NCBI GenBank assembly: GCA_937139435.1
Contig: CAKZPX010000059.1
Location: 1-11,250 of the forward strand
Source: an uncultured bacterium
GTDB taxonomy: Bacteria > Hydrothermota > Tepidihabitantia > Tepidihabitantales > Tepidihabitantaceae
Length of the DNA stretch: 11,250 nt
Direction: 5' to 3'
The translations under genes and the position numbers were made by a program. This document shows positions 1 through 6,761 of this stretch, piece by piece. The stretch's first letter is position 1, and each line of letters starts with the position of its first letter. The notes under the pieces were generated by a model, which did no database searches, had not been told where the DNA came from, and was given only the letters and a program-made list of their open reading frames with translations.

Positions 1-1605
1 ATCAGCGGTCTTCACTTCAAACGCATCAAGAAAACTGTCCTTCTCCCCCCGATACCGATACACATTTGGCATTCCCCAAACCCAGGGCGTATCAGGTCGA
101 GTAACTACTGGTGTCGCCTCCCGGGCAAACCGGATGTACTTAGGACCATTGAGCTGTAAAAGCATAAACTCGGTTGCCCTTTTTGTCTCCAGGGCATCTG
201 CCGGTACACACACATGCATGTTCGGCAACCCGCAGATCTGAAATAAGTCCTCCAGCGCCTGATGGGTTGCGCCATCCGGTCCAACCGACACCCCACCATG
301 CGCACCCGCAATCAGAACATTAAAGTTGCCATAACACACCGTGGTGCGCAACTGGTCCAGGTTCCTGCCTGCAGCAAAAACCCCGTAGGTGCCAAAAACC
401 GGCAGTTTGCCCTCTTTTGCCAGACCGGCAGCGACATTGGTCCCGGACTGCTCGGCAATCCCGACCGAAAACCATCTCCCCCGGCGCTCGGGAAACTTCT
501 CATAGAACTTGGAGATGGTAATGGAACTGGAAATGTCGGCACCGATACAGCACACCCCAGGGTCATCACCCACCGCCTCCAGCGCCTCACCAAAACCAAA
601 TCGGGTAGCCTTCATCTCCACCTTCATCCGCTCCTGCTGATTCCAGAAATAGTCCCGGTTGAACCTCGGCACCTTTGCCATCAGTTTTGCCGTTGCCTCT
701 GTCTGATATTCATCTGCCTTCTTCAGCAATTTCTCATAATCAAGCCGATAATGCAGCCCCAGTTCCTGTAACCCTTTAATCATCTCCGCCTTATTCGGCG
801 CCTTACCATGCCAGCCCGCCACATCTTCCATAAACGACACGCCCTTGCCCTTGGTTGTCCGGCACACAACTACCGTGGGCTGTCCTTTATGCTTGCCCGC
901 CTTATCAAAAGCGGCAAGGATCTGGTGCATATTATGCCCATCAATCTCAATCACATTCCAGCCAAACGACCGGTATTTATCAGCAATCGGGTCAATATTC
1001 ATCACATCTTTCACCCAGCCATCAATCTGTAACCGGTTCTTGTCCAGAATACAGCACAGGTTATCCAGATGATAGGCACCCGCCTCCATCACCGCCTCCC
1101 AGATCTGCCCCTCCTGATGCTCACCATCCCCGGTGAGGCAGTAGACCCGATAATCCTTTTTGTCCAGCTGTGCAGCAAGCGCAATACCCACCGCCACCGA
1201 AAGCCCCTGCCCCAGAGAGCCAGAAGATATCTCTACACCCGGCAGTTTCAGCCAGTGCGGATGTCCCTGATACGGCGCATAGAGCCGGCGCAGACGCACC
1301 ACATCCTCCACCGGAAAATAACCCGCCATCCCCAGTCCGATATAAAGCGCTGGTGCCTTATGACCGGTTGACCAGATAATCCGGTCCCGGTCATCCCAAT
1401 AGGGATCCTCCGGATCATGCCGGGCAACATGGAGATATAGTGCAGCGGTGACATCCATTATTGACAGCGTTCCACCCGCATGCCCTGAACCCGCAGCACA
1501 CAGCGCAATAAGATTATAACCCCGCATCAGGTTTGCCGCCTGAATCAACTCCGCCACCGAGTAACTCTTGCGCACCTGACCGGTTTTGGAATTAACTATT
1601 GGCAT
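1..1605 (-). CDS. tkt: Transketolase, single-chain form; C-terminal end lies beyond the left edge of the window
   Basis: Transketolase moves a two-carbon ketol unit between sugar phosphates using thiamine diphosphate (TPP), in the cytosolic non-oxidative pentose phosphate pathway. The frame is open for 535 codons from ATG at 1605 to the window edge. Visible motifs: GHAGG (41-45), GHPHW (114-118), GSLGQGL (129-135), the TPP/metal motif GDGE (159-162) with DKN (188-190), KGKG (252-255) with His266, and the pyrimidine-domain GIAEQ (382-386), where Glu385 is the expected TPP-activating glutamate. DGATHQALED (444-453) follows. The N-terminal (PP) and pyrimidine domains are fused in one chain, whereas many archaea and some bacteria split them. 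Roughly the last 100 residues are outside the window. The start is supported by AGAGGTGA a few bases upstream. That site overlaps the transaldolase stop codon, only 9 bp separate the two genes, and translational coupling is likely. Confidence 0.95.
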   Translation of the reverse strand, partial: MPIVNSKTGQVRKSYSVAELIQAANLMRGYNLIALCAAGSGHAGGTLSIMDVTAALYLHVARHDPEDPYWDDRDRIIWSTGHKAPALYIGLGMAGYFPVEDVVRLRRLYAPYQGHPHWLKLPGVEISSGSLGQGLSVAVGIALAAQLDKKDYRVYCLTGDGEHQEGQIWEAVMEAGAYHLDNLCCILDKNRLQIDGWVKDVMNIDPIADKYRSFGWNVIEIDGHNMHQILAAFDKAGKHKGQPTVVVCRTTKGKGVSFMEDVAGWHGKAPNKAEMIKGLQELGLHYRLDYEKLLKKADEYQTEATAKLMAKVPRFNRDYFWNQQERMKVEMKATRFGFGEALEAVGDDPGVCCIGADISSSITISKFYEKFPERRGRWFSVGIAEQSGTNVAAGLAKEGKLPVFGTYGVFAAGRNLDQLRTTVCYGNFNVLIAGAHGGVSVGPDGATHQALEDLFQICGLPNMHVCVPADALETKRATEFMLLQLNGPKYIRFAREATPVVTRPDTPWVWGMPNVYRYRGEKDSFLDAFEVKTAD

Positions 1606-1614
1606 AACTCACCT

Positions 1615-2265
1615 CTACTTCTTGGGAATTTTCTGATAATCATCATAAAACTTTTTAATACCGGTATCGGTCAACGGATGCCTGACCATCTTCACCAGCA
1701 CATCATAAGGCACGGTGGCAATATGGGCTCCTGCCCGCATCGCCTCCACTACATGCAGGGGGTGCCGGATACTTGCGGCAATCACCTGGGTGGAAAAGTC
1801 ATAATACTCAATCAGCGCCACCGCATCCCGCACCACCTCCATCCCATCATGCGAGATATCATCCAGCCGACCGATAAACGGCGAGACAAACGTCGCTCCT
1901 GCCCGAGATGCTAAAAGCACCTGATTGGGAGAAAACACCAGTGTGACATTGGTCATAATCCCCTCTTTTGCCAGCCTGCTCACCGCCTTTAACCCTTCCA
2001 CGCCCATCGGAATCTTCACCGCTACCTTGTTCCGGTCCAGTTCTGCCCACTCTCTTGCCTCTTTTACCATACCATCAGCATCCGGTGAAATCGCCTCAAC
2101 AGAGACCGGTCCCTCAACTACTTCAACAATCTCCGCAATACAGTCCCGTAAAGGTCTGCCGGTCTTACTTACCAGGGTGGGATTTGTGGTAACACCCGCA
2201 AGGATTCCCCAGGAAGCAACGTCTCTTATTTCCTTAATATCCGCAGAATCAATAAATATTTTCAT
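1615..2265 (-). CDS. tal: Transaldolase (FSA/TalC-type small transaldolase)
   Basis: A 216-residue class I aldolase barrel that transfers dihydroxyacetone units between sugar phosphates and partners the downstream transketolase. The Schiff-base lysine is Lys84 in VAVKIP. Other family signatures are FIDSAD (4-9), GVTTNP (24-29), TNVTLVFS (105-112) and SPFIGRLDD (128-136). Small proteins of this type are often labelled fructose-6-phosphate aldolase. Here the position matching FsaA Gln59 is Glu57, and the position matching FsaA Tyr131 (TalB Phe178) is Phe130. Both are the transaldolase state in known family comparisons, so I infer transaldolase rather than free aldolase activity. The alignment was made by eye. 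The ATG start has a perfect AGGAGG (2271-2276) five bases upstream. It is the first gene of a tal-tkt operon. Confidence 0.93.
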   Translation of the reverse strand: MKIFIDSADIKEIRDVASWGILAGVTTNPTLVSKTGRPLRDCIAEIVEVVEGPVSVEAISPDADGMVKEAREWAELDRNKVAVKIPMGVEGLKAVSRLAKEGIMTNVTLVFSPNQVLLASRAGATFVSPFIGRLDDISHDGMEVVRDAVALIEYYDFSTQVIAASIRHPLHVVEAMRAGAHIATVPYDVLVKMVRHPLTDTGIKKFYDDYQKIPKK

Positions 2266-2277
2266 GGGTTCCTCCTG

Positions 2278-2300
2278 AAAAAAAGATAATACCTCTTATC
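2278..2300 (-). promoter_or_regulatory. Small hairpin plus U-run in the tal-tkt leader, just before the ribosome binding site
   Basis: On the minus strand GATAA (2296-2300) pairs with TTATC (2285-2289) around a six-base loop. Seven T residues follow, then CAGGAGG. The shape resembles a weak intrinsic terminator or attenuator placed directly ahead of the Shine-Dalgarno site. The stem is only five A/U-rich pairs, so regulation is speculative. Confidence 0.25.
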
Positions 2301-2347
2301 ACCCCTAATCTGCTTGGGTTCTGTTATCTTTCCTGCCAAGGTTTTGT

Positions 2348-2376
2348 AGTATAGCGATAAAAAAGGTGTAAGGCAA
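2348..2376 (-). promoter_or_regulatory. Sigma-70-type promoter for the tal-tkt operon
   Basis: On the minus strand a -35 box TTGCCT (2371-2376) is followed by a 17-bp spacer and a -10 box TATACT (2348-2353). Transcription would start near 2341, giving a leader of about 75 nt before tal. It lies just downstream of the cvpA stop, so tal-tkt can be transcribed independently of cvpA. Confidence 0.65.
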
Positions 2377-2378
2377 GT

Positions 2379-2401
2379 GGCAACAGCGAAACAGAGTTGC
2401 C
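2379..2401. repeat. Inverted repeat between the cvpA stop and the tal promoter
   Basis: GGCAAC (2379-2384) and GTTGCC (2396-2401) are perfect 6-bp arms around 11 bases. The repeat sits 11 bp after the cvpA stop and immediately upstream of the tal -35 box. It could be the stem of a cvpA terminator, although the nearest T-run is too far away for a classic one, or an operator. Chance is possible at this length. Confidence 0.3.
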
Positions 2402-2412
2402 CGCGGTTTTAA

Positions 2413-3027
2413 CTACCAGTTGCTTTTATGGAGCAGGTCAAGGGTTGCACTAACCCCGGAATTAATATCCCGGAGCCCCTGCAACACCTCAACCTGCTCC
2501 GCAATTCTGCCCGCCAGTCTTCCCATGCCATAAAAGAGTGCGCCTTTCCTTCCGAAACCACTGATAGCGTCGGTAAGCGTCGGCACTGTCCTTTCCATTA
2601 GAGTAAGAACCTGCATTGATGCGTTAGAACGCTCAACGGTGCGCACAGAGGAAGGAATGAGCGTCAAGATGATGACAAGACTAATCCATGCCACGGTCAG
2701 GGCTTTGGTTAATCCGAAAATCCCACCCAGGAAGGCGTCCAGCCCTTCAAGACGGCTCCAGTCCAGAAGTTTCAAAAGCAGGTTCCGGACAATCCTCAGC
2801 CCGAGCCAGACAATGACCGCGCAGAAGAGAAAGGCGGACATTGAGGAAACGGGGTAGTTGTTCAGGAAGCGGTCGAATGCCGGGGCGAGTACGGTGTGAT
2901 ACTTGAAGCCGATAACGAGCCCAAGGAAAGGAAAAACTAGCGGGCAGAACCTCCTCATCAAGCCTGAAAAATAACCCTTAAAGGCGAAAAAGACAATCAA
3001 ACTTATAATGATAATATCCACCGCCAT
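2413..3027 (-). CDS. cvpA: CvpA family inner-membrane protein
   Basis: A 204-residue membrane protein that fits the CvpA/colicin V production family. It opens with an acidic residue and a hydrophobic helix (DIIIISLIVFFAFKGYFSG, residues 4-22). Two more hydrophobic segments follow at about 30-48 and 62-85. Then comes the family hallmark GLDAFLGGIFGLTKAL at about 94-109, leading into a fourth helix. The tail of about 80 residues is soluble. In other bacteria CvpA affects envelope integrity and colicin V export; its molecular activity is not settled. GAGGGGTGA lies just upstream of the ATG. The gene stands alone, with a 349-bp gap upstream and the tal promoter immediately downstream, so the neighbours give no functional clue. 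Confidence 0.85.
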   Translation of the reverse strand: MAVDIIIISLIVFFAFKGYFSGLMRRFCPLVFPFLGLVIGFKYHTVLAPAFDRFLNNYPVSSMSAFLFCAVIVWLGLRIVRNLLLKLLDWSRLEGLDAFLGGIFGLTKALTVAWISLVIILTLIPSSVRTVERSNASMQVLTLMERTVPTLTDAISGFGRKGALFYGMGRLAGRIAEQVEVLQGLRDINSGVSATLDLLHKSNW

Positions 3028-3192
3028 TGGTCACCCCTCGTGAAAAAATTAAGCAATAACCATGCCCGCCCGGCAATTAACAGATAAAGGCCATAACATA
3101 TAAAAATTTGGTTACTAACACAACCGACCAATTTAAAGACAACCCGGCATCTCTACTATCAACCCCACGGGTCAGAAAAAAAACTCACTCCT

Positions 3193-3220
3193 ATCAAATT
3201 GAAACACCAGCATTTGTCAA
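3193..3220 (-). promoter_or_regulatory. Candidate promoter for cvpA
   Basis: On the minus strand a consensus -35 box TTGACA (3215-3220) is followed by 16 bp and TTTGAT (3193-3198), which matches four of six -10 positions. It would give a leader of about 160 nt. The -35 is perfect and the -10 only moderate. Confidence 0.35.
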
Positions 3221-3240
3221 TGGCGACCATTTAAATACAA

Positions 3241-3264
3241 TTCTGGCGCAACGCTGTGCCAGAA
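3241..3264. repeat. Hairpin-forming inverted repeat in the regulator-cvpA gap
   Basis: TTCTGGC (3241-3247) and GCCAGAA (3258-3264) are perfect arms. The next three positions extend the stem to ten pairs with a four-base loop: on the plus strand as G-U, C-G and A-U, on the minus strand with an A-C mismatch. It lies 113 bp past the regulator stop. It could be part of that gene's terminator, but the T-run on that strand is poor (TTGTATTT). Confidence 0.45.
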
Positions 3265-3376
3265 AATTACCCGCGAAATATATAACGGTAATAACTATTC
3301 TAAAAATGTGCCAATCAACCAGCGCTTTAAAAACACGCCTCTATAAAAACATATATCTACTTTTATATAGACAAAA

Positions 3377-4981
3377 TTACGATAGCTGGTAGCGTCGGAG
3401 TTTTTTAATAAGTGTGTCTCGGTGTATACCAAGAAGTATGGCTGCTCTGGTCTGGTTGCCTCCGGTTTTGTTTAACGCCTCTATTAGCGCAACCTTTTCT
3501 ATATCCTCCAGTTTCAGGCTGCCAACCAGTTTCTCCAGTGACATCTTTGTCCCGGGTGTTCCGTCTCCCGCGGTGGATTGTCTTGCTGGCGCTGTCAGCC
3601 CTGGCAGTGCCGACGCCACGTGCCCCATACCAACTACAGGTGCTCGCTCAAACTGCGCCCGGTCATAAGCCCGCTCAATCAGCGAACAAAGGGAACGCAT
3701 ATTACCGGAAAACAAATCATTTCTTCCTGCAATATAAGAAATAACCAGCCGGGCAAGAAACTTTATTGCATTCATATCAACCTTCAGACGGTTACGCACC
3801 CAAGGACTCTGATTTTTCTCTTCAACAACAAACCAGAACAGTTCTCCAATGTCATCAATCACCCTGTCATATATCTCGTCTGTCCACCGCTCGCGCACTG
3901 ATGGTACATAAATACATTCCTGCACCATTCGGCTATAAAAATCAGGGCGGAATTTTTCCTGTAACGTCTCAAGCGGCAGATTGGTCGCAGCAATAATCCG
4001 CACATCAACCTCCCGCTCAATCGATGAACCCAGGCGTTTGATTTTCTTATACTCAATCACCCGGCGCAGTTTCGTCTGTAACTCCTGGTCAATATCGCCA
4101 ATTTCATCAAGGAAGACCGTCGACCCGCGCGCGGTCTCAAAAATACCGGCACGCTCGCTGCGGGCATCGGTAAAAGCTCCTTTCTCATGTCCGAAAAGTT
4201 CGTCCACCACCAGTGAACGCTCCAGCGCGGTCATGTGCAGGGCAACCGGTTCAATATGGTTGGGCTCTTTATAACGAAAACTCATCCGGTGTAGTGCCTG
4301 GGCAACCATCTCCTTGCCCACACCCTGTTCACCTAAAATCAACACGGTACTATCGGTAACCGCCAGCCGTTCAATATCCTGTGCCAGGAGCGCCATCCTA
4401 CGTGAACGCCCCATCACCATCCGATACCGCTCTCGCCACAATTGTCGGTCATGTTCACTTAAAGGCCGCAGGGCATAATTATAAATTCCGTATATGATAT
4501 CTCCGAGGGAACTGGTCGCTGTCAGGTCGCCGCTAGCAAATGAGCAGTTACCATAGCCAGCAGTCCCCAGGATAGTGGCGAACTCCCGTACCACCTCTAT
4601 GTTTGCCTCGGAAACAATAAAAAGCACCGGCGCCACCTGGTCTAAACCCGACTGCCGGATGTGCTCAAATATAACCAGCCCTTGGAATCTTTTTATATCA
4701 ACATTATCCACTGTCGGTCTTAAGGGCGTGGAAAAAGTGACCAGCCGCCCCTCTGCTCCAGATGGAATTTCAGAAAAGTCTACTTCCAGGACAATCAGCG
4801 CCACATACTTCCCCTTGTTCCTGATGTACCAGGACCTTATCCCTGTCCATGAATCACAATAAACAAAATGAAATTCCTTTAAAACCTGGGGTTCTGGATG
4901 TACCTTACACGCGCTCACAAGGAGGTCAAACCTCTCCCTGGTACTAAAACAAACAAGAATAACCGGGAAATCAGATGACAA
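3377..4981 (-). CDS. Sigma-54-interacting AAA+ transcriptional regulator with a degenerate receiver domain and Fis-type HTH
   Basis: A 534-residue NtrC-like enhancer-binding protein, expected to use ATP to open promoters held by sigma-54 RNA polymerase. The N-terminal 170 residues look receiver-like but degenerate: no acidic pair after strand 1, Glu66 where the phosphoacceptor Asp is expected (LIVLEVDF), and about 25 extra residues before EHIRQSGL. The AAA+ core has Walker A GEQGVGKE (217-224), sigma-54 loop GAFTDA (268-273), Walker B VFLDEI (289-294), sensor I AATN (331-334), the paired arginines Arg345 and Arg351, and a modified sensor II region, SGNMRSL (425-431). A Fis-type helix-turn-helix ends the protein (about 492-532). 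The start is TTG, the only plausible one because the next Met is at 187; AAGGAG lies eight bases upstream. I found no -24/-12 promoter in the window, so its targets are unknown. Confidence 0.92.
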   Translation of the reverse strand: MSSDFPVILVCFSTRERFDLLVSACKVHPEPQVLKEFHFVYCDSWTGIRSWYIRNKGKYVALIVLEVDFSEIPSGAEGRLVTFSTPLRPTVDNVDIKRFQGLVIFEHIRQSGLDQVAPVLFIVSEANIEVVREFATILGTAGYGNCSFASGDLTATSSLGDIIYGIYNYALRPLSEHDRQLWRERYRMVMGRSRRMALLAQDIERLAVTDSTVLILGEQGVGKEMVAQALHRMSFRYKEPNHIEPVALHMTALERSLVVDELFGHEKGAFTDARSERAGIFETARGSTVFLDEIGDIDQELQTKLRRVIEYKKIKRLGSSIEREVDVRIIAATNLPLETLQEKFRPDFYSRMVQECIYVPSVRERWTDEIYDRVIDDIGELFWFVVEEKNQSPWVRNRLKVDMNAIKFLARLVISYIAGRNDLFSGNMRSLCSLIERAYDRAQFERAPVVGMGHVASALPGLTAPARQSTAGDGTPGTKMSLEKLVGSLKLEDIEKVALIEALNKTGGNQTRAAILLGIHRDTLIKKLRRYQLS

Positions 4982-5001
4982 AGATCTGTCTCCTTTTCCT
5001 T

Positions 5002-5036
5002 ATTATAATAATAATAACACAAAATTCAATAGGCAA
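5002..5036 (-). promoter_or_regulatory. Promoter(s) of the sigma-54 regulator gene
   Basis: Two overlapping solutions fit the minus strand: TTGCCT (5031-5036) with a 17-bp spacer and TATTAT (5008-5013), or TTGAAT (5024-5029) with a 16-bp spacer and consensus TATAAT (5002-5007). Either leaves a short leader before the TTG start. The -10 area is a short run of ATA/TAA triplets (5001-5017). The same -35 and spacer occur at the tal promoter. Confidence 0.6.
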
Positions 5037-5165
5037 TCTGAGGATTTTTTCTACAAAACATGCGGGTAAAACAACATTTTTCTGGCTTGCCGAATAAATC
5101 TACAGTAAAGATTCCTGAAAAGATCGCTTATCGGTAGTATTGTCCCCTGCAATTAAAGGATAAAA

Positions 5166-5188
5166 TTGACAGACCCCTGTCATCAGGG
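5166..5188 (+). promoter_or_regulatory. Consensus -35 box overlapped by two competing dyads, upstream of the beta-propeller gene
   Basis: TTGACA lies at 5166-5171, but the -10 at the expected distance (TTAACT, 5189-5194) is poor. TGACAG (5167-5172) and CTGTCA (5177-5182) form a perfect dyad. CCCTG (5175-5179) and CAGGG (5184-5188) form a second dyad that shares bases with the first, so only one stem could form at a time. This could be an operator over the promoter or alternative RNA hairpins just ahead of the start codon. Confidence 0.4.
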
Positions 5189-5198
5189 TTAACTTTAA

Positions 5199-6668
5199 TT
5201 GGTGCTCTGGTTCTTGTTTATTGCAACCATTCCTACCGCGTTCCTTCTTTCTGGACCTGAACTCACCCCGCCCACTTCATTAAACCCGGCTCGGGTATCA
5301 TCAACCTCTTGCTACACCAGCACAATCCCCTATTTATCTCCGGACAACATGTTCAACCCGCTGACCACCATTGATACCAACACCATTACCGCCTTTGGTG
5401 CTACCATTGCCCGCAACGAAAACATCTGGGTCGCTTTAAGCACGCCGGATGGCCGTTTATTGGTCTACACCTCGTTAGACCGGGGCAACAGCTGGCAAAA
5501 GGTGGTTGAGAGTGCTTCGGTTGCGCCTGCTCGTCAAATAGAAATGGTTGCCGGCAATACCCATGACAGCCCAGTCTTTATATTTTATCTCAGTCCGGAT
5601 GGTGACGGCGACCTGTATCTTTTGCGACTGTTCCCGGCAAGTGGTGTTATCCAGACCGTTGCGGTGGCGGTTGGTCCGGACACCATTGACCGAGTCTCTG
5701 TCGCCACGGACAGAGACAGCAACTACTACCTGTACTGCCTCTATGTTAATGAACAGCGCACCGGACGCAATGGATATTTCACCCGTTCCCGAGACCAGGG
5801 TAGCACCTGGGAAGCACCTCAGGGTTTCTGGAACTGCTTCCACCCTTCGCTCTCTTCTGGCGCGGGTTCTCTTCTGCACTGTGTCTGGCGCTACGCCCTT
5901 TCAGGTCGAGAAATCCATTATTCCGCCAATCCTTACTATGGTGCTCCGGGACGGTGGCGGGGGTTGAGCGTCTTAAAAAGCGGTTACGAGCAATGCTTTT
6001 ATCCGGCTGTTGTCCAGACAGACACCTTCCCGCCCTGGCGCGCACCAGTATGGGCGGTCTGGACAGTTGCCCGTCGTGACACCGAGATGCTGGATCTGGA
6101 GTTTACCTTCTCAACCAGCGGTGGATCCTGGTGGTTCACTCCAGATACGCTCGGCGAGATGTTTATTGACGAATGGTTACCGGTACTTCTACCCGGGCGC
6201 TGGAATGTGGACATGGTTTATAACGCTGGTGGTAGAGGAGAAAACGACCCCACCGTGCTTTACTGGTGCAGTGCACGCAGTTATCTGCCTCAAACCGTCT
6301 CCGCACCGAGAATCGTAAATGACCGGCGGGTGCAGACTAACATTTATGGCGCCCGAGCAAGACTGGTTCCGCTGCGCTGGCGTCACTCCTCGTTTCCGGC
6401 GGTTATCTTCAGCGCCTACCAGCGAGACTCGGCCCGGGGACTATTATTCTCCCGCACCATTCTTTCCGGCGGAGAAAATCACAATATTAATATCGGGCGG
6501 TTGGCACCGGTTACTACCATTTTAACACCAGCAAAAGTAACCTCCACAGGAATTCACGGACCCCTGTTTGATGCCACCGGAAAAATGGTAGCAAAAAATA
6601 ACCTGCGACCGGGCATTTACTTCTCCTCCACCGATAAAAGTATAAAGAAAATTGTTTTTCTCCGCTGA
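5199..6668 (+). CDS. Secreted Asp-box (BNR/sialidase-like) beta-propeller protein with a C-terminal sorting-type tail
   Basis: A protein of up to 489 residues, probably exported. Two canonical Asp-boxes, SLDRGNSW (92-99) and SRDQGSTW (197-204), mark sialidase-like beta-propeller blades, and STSGGSWW (305-312) is a degenerate third. I see no sialidase catalytic constellation, so a binding or structural role is as likely as hydrolysis. The tail (about 447-489) has the pattern of type IX-type sorting domains: FDATGKMV, then LRPGIYF, ending KKIVFLR. The start is uncertain: no ATG is available, TAA closes the frame at 5196-5198, and TTG 5199, GTG 5202 or TTG 5214 must be used. The resulting N-terminus is hydrophobic but lacks the positive charge usual in signal peptides, and the only Shine-Dalgarno is a weak AGGG. 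A +1/-1 error near the 5' end is possible. Confidence 0.75.
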   Translation: MVLWFLFIATIPTAFLLSGPELTPPTSLNPARVSSTSCYTSTIPYLSPDNMFNPLTTIDTNTITAFGATIARNENIWVALSTPDGRLLVYTSLDRGNSWQKVVESASVAPARQIEMVAGNTHDSPVFIFYLSPDGDGDLYLLRLFPASGVIQTVAVAVGPDTIDRVSVATDRDSNYYLYCLYVNEQRTGRNGYFTRSRDQGSTWEAPQGFWNCFHPSLSSGAGSLLHCVWRYALSGREIHYSANPYYGAPGRWRGLSVLKSGYEQCFYPAVVQTDTFPPWRAPVWAVWTVARRDTEMLDLEFTFSTSGGSWWFTPDTLGEMFIDEWLPVLLPGRWNVDMVYNAGGRGENDPTVLYWCSARSYLPQTVSAPRIVNDRRVQTNIYGARARLVPLRWRHSSFPAVIFSAYQRDSARGLLFSRTILSGGENHNINIGRLAPVTTILTPAKVTSTGIHGPLFDATGKMVAKNNLRPGIYFSSTDKSIKKIVFLR

Positions 6669-6676
6669 CCGACTGT

Positions 6677-6704
6677 TTGACACCAGCCGGTTAATGGCTA
6701 TCAT
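6677..6704 (+). promoter_or_regulatory. Near-consensus sigma-70 promoter for the M28 peptidase gene
   Basis: TTGACA (6677-6682), a 16-bp spacer and TATCAT (6699-6704) match 11 of 12 consensus positions. Transcription would start near 6711, about 50 nt ahead of the ATG at 6762. A small dyad, AGCC (6685-6688) and GGCT (6696-6699), lies in the spacer and could bind a regulator. The peptidase is therefore probably transcribed on its own. Confidence 0.65.
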
Positions 6705-6750
6705 TTTATATTAAATCCCATAGCTGTGCAAAACGACAGCAAGGGGAAAA

Positions 6751-6755
6751 AGGAG
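6751..6755 (+). promoter_or_regulatory. Ribosome binding site that fixes the M28 peptidase start
   Basis: AGGAG lies six bases ahead of ATG 6762. The longer reading from GTG 6726 has no such site and would place a polar stretch before the signal peptide, so ATG 6762 is preferred. Confidence 0.8.
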
Positions 6756-6761
6756 TTGGCA

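Larger units (their letters stand above)
3028..3376. other. AT-rich 349-bp intergenic region between the regulator and cvpA
   Basis: No convincing gene is visible. A 94-codon plus-strand frame (3108-3392) crosses it, but it starts at TTG without a ribosome binding site, has no recognisable motif and runs into the 3' end of the regulator, so I treat it as chance. The region holds a strong inverted repeat (3241-3264), a possible minus-strand promoter for cvpA (3193-3220) and an A/T-only dyad, TATAAAA and TTTTATA separated by 12 bases, close to the regulator stop. Confidence 0.6.

Noticed and set aside
262..771. 169-codon plus-strand frame opposite transketolase
   Set aside because: The minus strand translates as an intact transketolase with all expected motifs; this frame is its shadow.
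3299..3314. Possible sigma-54 promoter on the minus strand (TTGGCAC followed at the right distance by GA)
   Set aside because: The invariant -12 GC is GA here, and no gene starts within a sensible distance; cvpA is about 270 bp away.
3108..3392. 94-codon plus-strand frame in the gap between the regulator and cvpA
   Set aside because: It has a TTG start without a ribosome binding site and no domain-like pattern, it lies in AT-rich sequence, and its end overlaps the regulator's 3' end on the other strand.
3617..3622. Second CACGTG core considered as another parS
   Set aside because: The flanks (GACGC and CCCCA) do not match the parS arms; it is only a six-base palindrome within the regulator gene.
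4982..5198. Divergent AT-containing region considered as a replication origin because of the nearby parS and the triplet repeats at 5001-5017
   Set aside because: No DnaA boxes lie in it, and the triplets are explained as part of the regulator promoter. GC skew would be needed to revisit this.
6726..6761. Longer M28 peptidase starting at GTG 6726
   Set aside because: It would add a polar stretch before the signal peptide and has no ribosome binding site; ATG 6762 has AGGAG at ideal spacing.
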